The position numbers and the translations under genes were made by a program. Below are positions 24,595 through 29,337 of a stretch of 29,337 bases of DNA, one piece after another. The notes beneath the pieces were generated by a model. It was given only the letters and a program-made list of their open reading frames with translations, was not told the DNA's origin and did no database searches. Every line of letters starts with the position of its first letter. The stretch's first letter is position 1. Location: contig CAYPTY010000025.1 in the NCBI GenBank assembly GCA_964413935.1, positions 1 through 29,337 on the forward strand, read 5' to 3'. The DNA comes from CAYPTY01 sp964413935 (lineage in GTDB: Bacteria > Bacteroidota > Rhodothermia > Balneolales > Balneolaceae).

Positions 24595-24625
24595 TTGGCT
24601 TAAAGTCCAAACAATGATATTTTTG
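24595..24625 (+). promoter_or_regulatory. Bacteroidota-type promoter before the TPR gene
   Basis: TTG at 24595-24597, a 20-base spacer and TATTTTTG at 24618-24625 match the Bacteroidota consensus TTG-N(19-21)-TAnnTTTG exactly. The start of transcription would be near 24632, about 33 bases before the ATG at 24665. Confidence 0.75.
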
Positions 24626-24664
24626 TCGACTTGAGCCTACTTGAAAAAATACCATCACAAACGG

Positions 24665-25348
24665 ATGACTAAAAAACACACAAAAGAAGAACTAGAACAG
24701 GATGCCTTGCTGGAAACCGTCGGCAAAGTAAATTCCTTTTACCAGAACAATCGAACTGCCATTCTATCGGTAATGGTGGTGCTTACCGTAATCGTAGGCT
24801 CCCTGATCGGCTACACCTACTATGCCGAGTCGCAGGAAGAACGGGCTCAGGTCTTGCTGGCTGAAGCAGAGCGATACTATACCGATGGTGATTACCAGCG
24901 TGCCCTCAATGGCGACGATGCGGATTTTACCCTGGGCATGATTCAGATTGCAGATAATTTCTCCGGAACCGATGCCGGAAACCTGGCCACCTATTATGCC
25001 TCCGTCTCCTACTTCAAGCTGGGACAATATGAGGATGCGCTGGCTTATATCCGTAATTATGACAACCCAAAAGGAATACTTGGAGTGGGATCCATTTCCT
25101 TCTACGCTACCCTGCTGAATCAACTGGAACAGTATGAGGAAGCCGCAGAAAAGTATGAGAAGGCAGCCAACTGGGATGTGAACGACAGCACCACTCCTTA
25201 TAACCTGTATAAAGCTGCCAAAGCCTGGGAAAAGGCCGGGAACACAGACAAAGCCAGCGAACTGGTAGAACGTATCATAGCCGAATATCCGGATTTTGAA
25301 CAGCTGGGTGATGTTCGCCGCCTCAAAGGTATGCTTGCAGCGAACTGA
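24665..25348 (+). CDS. Membrane-anchored tetratricopeptide repeat protein (YfgM-like layout)
   Basis: The 227-residue protein starts at the ATG at 24665; a TTG at 24641 would add eight residues but is less likely. It has a short cytosolic N-terminus (TKKHTKEELEQDALLETVGKV), one membrane segment (about 31-55, with LSVMVVLTVIVGSLIGYTYY) and a soluble domain with at least four TPR-like helix pairs. Pairs visible in sequence include LATYYASVSYFKLGQYEDAL, FYATLLNQLEQYEEAAEKYE and LYKAAKAWEKAGNTDKASEL. Size and layout recall YfgM, a periplasmic chaperone of the SecYEG complex, but TPR proteins of this shape have several roles. The gene has its own promoter and terminators and is thus a single-gene unit. 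Confidence 0.82.
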   Translation: MTKKHTKEELEQDALLETVGKVNSFYQNNRTAILSVMVVLTVIVGSLIGYTYYAESQEERAQVLLAEAERYYTDGDYQRALNGDDADFTLGMIQIADNFSGTDAGNLATYYASVSYFKLGQYEDALAYIRNYDNPKGILGVGSISFYATLLNQLEQYEEAAEKYEKAANWDVNDSTTPYNLYKAAKAWEKAGNTDKASELVERIIAEYPDFEQLGDVRRLKGMLAAN

Positions 25349-25376
25349 AGGTTTTAGCTATTACACTTTTGTTACA

Positions 25377-25410
25377 AAGCCCGTTAGACAAACGGGCTTT
25401 TTTATTTTAT
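25377..25410 (+). terminator. Intrinsic terminator after the TPR gene
   Basis: A 9-bp stem (AAGCCCGTT / AACGGGCTT) with the loop AGACA is followed by a run of T (TTTTTATTTTAT). It lies 28 bases after the TPR stop. Confidence 0.92.
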
Positions 25411-25419
25411 ACTGATGGG

Positions 25420-25444
25420 GCCTGTCCAAAACGACAGGCTTTTT
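25420..25444 (+). terminator. Second terminator hairpin in tandem
   Basis: A 7-bp stem (GCCTGTC / GACAGGC) with the loop CAAAAC is followed by TTTTTC. Together with the hairpin at 25377 it insulates the ars-like genes from the upstream unit. Confidence 0.8.
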
Positions 25445-25488
25445 CGTATAAACAGTCTATACCCAACAACGATTATTCATTATAGAGC

Positions 25489-25821
25489 ATGAACACCTAT
25501 TACGACCCGGCCGACCTGGCCAAGTTTGGCAATATCACCGATTTCCAGAAAGAATTGGGCGATAAATTTTTTGAGTACTACAACAAGGTTTTTGAAGAAG
25601 GCGCCTTAACGCAGCGCGAAAAATCGCTCATCGCCCTGGCGGTTGCCCACGCTATTCAGTGCCCTTACTGCATTGATGCCTACACCTCGGACGGACTCAA
25701 AAAAGGCATTGATGAAGAAGAAATGATGGAAGCTGTACACGTGGCCGGGGCCATCCGGGGCGGAGCTTCCATCGTTCACAGTGTTCAGATGATGAATCAG
25801 GTGAACAAAAAAATGATGTAA
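25489..25821 (+). CDS. AhpD/carboxymuconolactone decarboxylase-like CxxC protein, arsenosugar-associated
   Basis: The 110-residue all-helical protein has the AhpD-type peroxidatic motif HAIQCPYCIDAYT with Cys58 and Cys61, and the downstream His84 in EAVHVAGAIRGGAS, the usual catalytic set. Proteins of this type that sit directly before arsS are annotated as arsenosugar biosynthesis-associated peroxidase-like proteins. The arsS start is only four bases past this stop, so the two are one transcript. Its likely job is thiol/disulfide or peroxide handling for the radical SAM step, though its biochemical role in the pathway is not established. Confidence 0.88.
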   Translation: MNTYYDPADLAKFGNITDFQKELGDKFFEYYNKVFEEGALTQREKSLIALAVAHAIQCPYCIDAYTSDGLKKGIDEEEMMEAVHVAGAIRGGASIVHSVQMMNQVNKKMM

Positions 25822-25825
25822 TCGC

Positions 25826-26875
25826 ATGAAGAGTTTGAAGTACCGGCAGCATGAGCTGTCAACCCCTGATAAACAATTAGATGTCATTGAAGAGAGTCGC
25901 CGGGAGGAGCGCCCCACCTTTCAGCAAAAACTGGAAGAAATCGGGCTTTATCCGCTTAAACCCTTCAAAATAGAAATCATGCAGGTGAATGTGGGCAAGA
26001 TGTGCAATCAGGTTTGCAAGCACTGCCACGTGGATGCCGGACCCGACCGCAAGGAAATCATGACCCGGGAAACTATGCAGCTTTGTCTGGATGCACTGAA
26101 AGATTCTGGCATCAAAACGGTGGATCTGACTGGCGGTGCACCTGAGATGAATCCCAACTTTCGCTGGTTTGTGGAAGAAATCAAAAAGGTGGATGAGAAC
26201 ATTGAGATCATCGTGCGCTGCAATCTCACCATAATCCTGGCCAATAAGAAGTATCATGATCTGCCTGAATTCTATAAGAAGCATAAGATCAATGTGGTCT
26301 CTTCCCTGCCCTATTTTTCAGCCAAACGAACGGATTCACAGCGTGGAGACGGCGTTTTCGACAAAAGTGTGAAAGCCCTGCAGATGCTGAACGCAATTGG
26401 ATATGGAAAAGGTGATCCGGAGCTCAAACTGGATTTGGTCTACAATCCGGCCGGGGCATTTCTGCCTGATGAACAGAGCGTACTGGAAGCCACTTTCAAA
26501 AAAAGGCTGGCTCAGGGCTATGACATTCACTTCGACAACCTGTTTACCATCACCAACTTACCGGTTAGCCGTTTTCTGGAATATCTGATCGTCTCGGATA
26601 ACTATGAGATGTATATGGATGAACTGGTGAATGCCTTTAATCCCTCAGCAGCGATGGGTGTGATGTGCCGAAATACTCTCAGCGTTGGCTGGGATGGTTT
26701 TTTGTATGACTGTGACTTCAATCAGATGCTGGAGCTTAAAGTAGAAACGAAGGATGCTCAGCACATTCGTGATTTCGACCAGGAAAAGCTGGGAGAACGT
26801 TCCATCCTGGTGAATGACCACTGCTTTGGGTGTACGGCCGGTGCAGGTTCCAGCTGCGGCGGGGCGATAGCGTAA
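25826..26875 (+). CDS. arsS: Arsenosugar biosynthesis radical SAM protein ArsS (cysteine form)
   Basis: ArsS is a cytosolic radical SAM enzyme thought to join a 5'-deoxyadenosyl group to methylated arsenic on the way to arsenosugars. The 349-residue protein has the cluster motif CNQVCKHC (Cys60, Cys64, Cys67), the SAM-binding DLTGGAPEMNP, and a Cys-rich C-terminus with Cys333 and Cys336 (CFGC) and Cys344 (GSSCGGA). In many relatives the last of these is selenocysteine encoded by TGA; here the codon at 26855-26857 is TGC, so this is the non-seleno form. No arsM methyltransferase or glycosyltransferase of the pathway lies in the window. The transcript has no obvious terminator and runs into the repeat region. 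Confidence 0.93.
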   Translation: MKSLKYRQHELSTPDKQLDVIEESRREERPTFQQKLEEIGLYPLKPFKIEIMQVNVGKMCNQVCKHCHVDAGPDRKEIMTRETMQLCLDALKDSGIKTVDLTGGAPEMNPNFRWFVEEIKKVDENIEIIVRCNLTIILANKKYHDLPEFYKKHKINVVSSLPYFSAKRTDSQRGDGVFDKSVKALQMLNAIGYGKGDPELKLDLVYNPAGAFLPDEQSVLEATFKKRLAQGYDIHFDNLFTITNLPVSRFLEYLIVSDNYEMYMDELVNAFNPSAAMGVMCRNTLSVGWDGFLYDCDFNQMLELKVETKDAQHIRDFDQEKLGERSILVNDHCFGCTAGAGSSCGGAIA

Positions 26876-26917
26876 TTCTGATTACCTAATGTTAGAACGT
26901 TCTCGTTTCTAAACATG

Positions 26918-27190
26918 CTTTTGTACGCCAAAATCTCTCAATAAACATCCAGATTTCAGTACTCAGATCCGCTGATTCAAACCAAGCTTTCCCTCGATTA
27001 CACCTTTTGAGCGTCCCTACCGATGTTTATCGATGGTATGAGGGAGCCTTTCAAAGGGACAAAGCCCACCGAAAATTTAATGTCTGACGAGTTTCGGTTT
27101 TCAAGCGATTGGAAGATGAGATGTTAAGCCGAAACGAGGTTTTGAAATTTTCCAGGCCTTTTGGCCGCTTGTGTGCCAAGACAAAAGTGG
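26918..27190 (+). repeat. Structured repeat element, copy A
   Basis: The core at 26935-27170 matches copy B (28602-28837) without indels and with about 12 differences in 236 positions by eye (about 95%). Terminal regions form an imperfect inverted repeat: CTTTTGTACGCCAAAA at the left, and at the right CTTTTGGCCGCTTG and CAAAAGTGG. Internal stems are CAATAAACATC (26939-26949) with GATGTTTATCG (27022-27032), TTTCGGTTT (27092-27100) with AAGCCGAAA (27126-27134), and the enclosing GAAAATTT (27071-27078) with AAATTTTC (27145-27152). No reading frame of note is present. It lies just downstream of arsS in the gene-free stretch 26876-27301. The rest of that stretch, 27191-27301, shows only short palindromes such as CCCCGGGG. 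Confidence 0.85.
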
Positions 27191-27301
27191 TGACGCAAAG
27201 AACAAATAAGGGCTTTAGAAAAGTCTGAGTCTGCCTGTCGGCAAACTGGCGAAGCAGCCTCCCCGGGGATAACTGGGATTCAGTATGACTAAGAGTTAGT
27301 A

Positions 27302-28060
27302 TTACCTCTTATGCTCCGGACTATCAAATCCGGCTTTACAACCGGCATCCCATTCATCAGGTTGATTTCCGTGGGCGGGTATTCCTCCTTGATCCTTAAG
27401 CATTCGCGCAAGATGCAAACAATTCCAAACAAGGAAGGTGGTATTACGATTGGTAAAATCATTTTCAGGCCCACCAGAACCTTCATCACGGTATGATGGA
27501 CCAGGTCCGGCTTCACCCATCCAGCCTGCATCCGCCTGTGGTGGCACGGTATAACCAATATGTGAAAGAGAGAAAAGAATGCTCATTGCACAGTGCTTTA
27601 CTCCATCTTCGTTACCTGTAATAAGCGTAGCACCAACTTTCCCGTAATCACGATATTGTCCTTTTTCATTAAACTGATGAGTGTATCCATACATACGCTC
27701 AAGTGTCCGATTACAAACTGATGATTTCTCACCCAGCCATACCGAAGTACATACAATGACCACATCACTGGCATCAATTTCTGCCTGAATTTTTGGCCAG
27801 TCATCTTTTTCCCATTCCGGAGTCTGTGACATATCCAGTCCTAAACCCGCTGGAATTTCATAATCCACAGGTCGAATCACTTTCGTTGAAGCACCAGCTT
27901 TTTCGAATATATTTTGAGCCACCTGAATCAGTCCTTCGGTATGTGAAAGAACCGGTGTTCGGTTCAAAGTACAGTTCAGAAATAGTACGCTGATGTCGTC
28001 GTATTTGGCTGGTGGATTAGAGCAAAGATCTTCAATCTTTTTATTGAGTTGTTGAGACAT
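27302..28060 (-). CDS. Flavodoxin-fold NAD(P)H-dependent FMN reductase-like protein
   Basis: The 252-residue protein has a flavodoxin/FMN-reductase core: strand ISVLFLNCTLN, loop TPVLSHTEGLI for the phosphate of FMN, DASDVVIVCTSVWLGEKSSVCNRTLERM for the second binding loop, and GATLITGNEDGVKHCAMSI. It resembles NAD(P)H-dependent oxidoreductases of the flavodoxin family. It does not look like ArsH despite lying near arsS: it points the other way and lacks ArsH's N-terminal arginine-rich motif. The C-terminal 60 residues (GGPENDFTNRNTTFLVWN...) fit family members of this length. It is flanked by two copies of the structured repeat. The substrate is unknown. Confidence 0.82.
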   Translation of the reverse strand: MSQQLNKKIEDLCSNPPAKYDDISVLFLNCTLNRTPVLSHTEGLIQVAQNIFEKAGASTKVIRPVDYEIPAGLGLDMSQTPEWEKDDWPKIQAEIDASDVVIVCTSVWLGEKSSVCNRTLERMYGYTHQFNEKGQYRDYGKVGATLITGNEDGVKHCAMSILFSLSHIGYTVPPQADAGWMGEAGPGPSYRDEGSGGPENDFTNRNTTFLVWNCLHLARMLKDQGGIPAHGNQPDEWDAGCKAGFDSPEHKR

Positions 28061-28153
28061 GTCAGAAATGTATTATTTGGCTTAAAATATCAGCTTAATA
28101 ACATAAACATCTGTAGATAAAACTCCTTATAACATTTCTGTAATGATTTGGGA

Positions 28154-28408
28154 TTAGCGATAAGATTCTTGCTCAACTACTTGTTTTAGACGGGTATATA
28201 AATCGATCGGGTCGTACAAAATCCTGAATTCATCACTAACTATCTTTCGGGTTCCCTCATCAATAGGGTTCAGCTTTGCCCAGTTTTTGTTTGCAAAGCC
28301 ACATTCGATTTCGATGCCACTTTTTAAACAGACATGTTGGGACCAGGTTGGACCGTAAACTGCATCTCTGTAACTATACAACTCCTCACCTATTTCATTG
28401 AACGGCAT
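28154..28408 (-). pseudogene. C-terminal remnant of a nucleotidyltransferase-like protein
   Basis: The 84-residue frame (MPFNEIGEELYSYRDAVYGP, then TWSQHVCLKSGIEIECGFAN, KNWAKLNPIDEG, TRKIVSDEFRILYDPIDLYTRL) resembles the C-terminal half of small nucleotidyltransferases, with the (I/E)EFGFA, GTRKIVSD and ILYDP elements. The N-terminal half, which should carry the NTP-binding GSxxxG and DxD motifs, is missing. An in-frame TAG lies four codons upstream of the ATG at 28406-28408, and the sequence beyond it is a degenerate repeat copy (28444-28532). The gene was probably cut short by the repeat or by a deletion near it. A short stand-alone protein cannot be excluded. The family call is from pattern recognition only. 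Confidence 0.55.
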
Positions 28409-28443
28409 AGTGTTAAGCTAATCAACCTGTTCAAAATCAATTC

Positions 28444-28532
28444 AGAGGGACTTAGCCCACCCAAAACTTCATGTGAGACGAGTTTGAATTTACCTGATCT
28501 TTTCGTCGCATAGTTCACCAGATCAAAAGTGG
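28444..28532 (+). repeat. Structured repeat element, degenerate and internally deleted copy C
   Basis: AGAGGGACTTAGCCCACC followed by ATGTGAGACGAGTTTG aligns with the middle of copies A and B, which read AAAGGGAC(A/G)AA(G/A)CCCACC and ATGTCTGACGAGTTTC. The end (CTTTTCGTCGC ... GATCAAAAGTGG) aligns with the right terminus of copy A (CTTTTGGCCGC ... GACAAAAGTGG). The stem-forming centre is lost. It lies 36 bases beyond the truncated nucleotidyltransferase. Between it and copy B (28533-28573) nothing is seen. Confidence 0.6.
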
Positions 28533-28573
28533 AATTCAAAAGCCGGTAATTTATTTAATCCAAGGTGTAGTGT

Positions 28574-28857
28574 ACTTTTGTACCGCCAAAAGTACCAAAA
28601 GCTCTCGATAAACATCCAGATTTCAGTACTCAGATCCGCTGATTCAAACCAAGCTTTCCCTCGATTCTATCTTTTGAGCGTCCTTACCGATGTTTATCGA
28701 TGGTATGAGGGAGCCTTTCAAAGGGACGAAACCCACCGAAAATTTCATGTCTGACGAGTTTCGGTTTTCAATCGATTCGAAGATGAGATGTTAAGCCGAA
28801 ACGAGGTTTTGAAATTTTCTAGGCCTTTTGGCCACTTTTGTGCAATTAAAAAAGTGG
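28574..28857 (+). repeat. Structured repeat element, copy B
   Basis: This is the most complete copy. The left end ACTTTTGTACCGCCAAAAGT followed by ACCAAAAG, and the right end (reverse complement) CACTTTTTTAATTGCACAAAAG followed by TGGCCAAAAG, form a terminal inverted repeat of about 30 bases. Each end is itself a small hairpin (ACTTTTG/CAAAAGT and CCACTTTT/AAAAGTGG). The internal stem CGATAAACATC (28606-28616) with GATGTTTATCG (28689-28699) is perfect; the two nested stems seen in copy A are kept. It is in direct orientation to copy A, about 1.67 kb away. The remainder, 28858-28926, holds nothing recognisable. Confidence 0.85.
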
Positions 28858-28926
28858 CAGAAAAATGCCTGCTAAATGGGCTTGTGCTTACATACTAATT
28901 AGCTTTGACTGAAAGCTTCAGGATAC

Positions 28927-29337
28927 TCAGCTCAGCTTCTGCGCCACATAAAATCCGTAACTGAAATACTCCTTGTACTTTTCGTAAAGCTGTATTTCAG
29001 TCTGTTCCTGATCAATCAGCGCCCGAACCTGATCGGTTTTACCCTGTTTTTTCAGAAAATCTTCAAATCGATTGATTATGGGCGTGTAATATTCATCCAT
29101 CCAGCAGGACTCCGGTAATACAAAATAGCCCACGGGCTTATATCCGGTATCCTCAAGCACCTTAATCTTAGCTGAGGCCGTATCAATCTCGGGATAGGCT
29201 TCATTTCAGTATGCCTGAAGTTCGAATGGGCGCTCAGAGCTCGTCCAGGTGATTTCACTCAGGGCAACATAACCACCCGGCATGAGGAATTGCTTCCAGT
29301 ACTGCAAGCCTTTTTTAAAACCCATATTGTAAATTGC
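28927..29337 (-). pseudogene. SAM-dependent methyltransferase, broken by an in-frame TGA (partial at right edge)
   Basis: The minus-strand frame reads AIYNMGFKKGLQYWKQFLMP, GGYVALSEITWTSSERPFELQAY, stop, NEAYPEIDTASAKIKVLEDT, GYKPVGYFVLPESCWMDEYY and on to SYGFYVAQKLS. This is the C-terminal half of a class I methyltransferase: the strand after LMPGG, the SERPxE motif, the YPEID helix and LPESCW. The stop is the TGA at 29206-29208 (shown on the plus strand as TCA), where homologous proteins have Trp (TGG), a single-base change. Downstream coding sequence is otherwise intact, so the lesion is recent or a sequencing error. The N-terminal SAM-binding part lies beyond the window. It is not ArsM-like: the conserved arsenic-binding cysteines are not seen in this half. 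Confidence 0.75.

Noticed and set aside
26894..26903. Palindrome AGAACGTTCT after arsS as a terminator
   Set aside because: It is a short palindrome without a T-run; it could be a chance palindrome or an operator but cannot be supported.
27302..28060. ArsH identity for the flavodoxin-like gene
   Set aside because: It lies near arsS but on the opposite strand, and it lacks the recognisable ArsH motifs; only the FMN-reductase fold can be supported.
26918..28857. CRISPR array
   Set aside because: The repeats are about 260-285 bases, only two or three in number and 1.67 kb apart, with no cas gene; this is not a CRISPR pattern.
29206..29208. Selenocysteine or a TGA-as-Trp genetic code at the in-frame TGA
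   Set aside because: The family has Trp here and no selenocysteine role is known. Several genes in the window end in TGA as a real stop (for example at 3711-3713 and 5957-5959), so the code is standard. A simple nonsense change is the better explanation.

Overview
The window looks like chromosomal DNA of a member of the Balneolota/Rhodothermota side of the Bacteroidota-related (FCB) bacteria. This rests on type IX secretion sorting domains with the NYPNPFNP linker (two proteins), a promoter of the Bacteroidota form TTG-N20-TAnnTTTG, frequent ATGA-type gene overlaps and the protein families present. The genetic code is the standard bacterial one. The genus assignment (something like Balneola or Gracilimonas) is an impression, not a result.

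Layout. (1) 1-1105, minus strand: the start of a secreted protein, a very small type IX-sorted protein and a DUF1761 membrane protein. (2) 1308-8879, plus strand: a tight seven-gene run. deoC and an aldehyde dehydrogenase are followed by a second aldehyde dehydrogenase-like protein that lacks the catalytic half (an ALDH16-like pair split into two genes). Then come a SPOR-domain lipoprotein, a cupredoxin with a complete type-1 copper site, a membrane class III adenylate cyclase with a periplasmic sensor domain, and an outer-membrane barrel protein. (3) 8876-11112, minus strand: nusB, a PPP-type phosphatase and ychF. (4) 11249-13547: a glutaredoxin-like protein without its active-site cysteines, tRNA-Val(GAC) with a short copy of its 3' end just downstream, a type IX-secreted endonuclease I, a small lipoprotein and a small membrane protein. 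(5) 13554-15647, minus strand: a soluble multi-PAS histidine kinase of the HisKA_2 type. (6) 15811-24591, plus strand: the translation block thrS-infC-rpmI-rplT-(terminator)-pheS-pheT, continuing into a coiled-coil protein, zapA, a YmdB-type phosphoesterase and a LolD-type ATPase. infC has no canonical start and appears to begin at an AUC codon. (7) 24595-25440: a TPR membrane protein with its own promoter and two terminator hairpins. (8) 25489-26875: an AhpD-like CxxC protein and the arsenosugar radical SAM protein ArsS in its all-cysteine form. (9) 26876-29337: a gene-poor, decaying region. It holds two near-identical copies and one degenerate copy of a structured repeat of about 260-285 bp, a flavodoxin-like reductase, a truncated nucleotidyltransferase and a methyltransferase broken by an in-frame TGA.

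The best candidates for something undescribed are the structured repeat family in 26918-28857 and the copper-protein/cyclase/barrel operon in 4563-8879. The first has ragged terminal inverted repeats, three conserved internal stems and no ORF of its own. The second suggests a periplasmic sensing unit wired to cAMP. The non-AUG infC start and the non-catalytic ALDH partner are well supported by the sequence and known in principle from other organisms.
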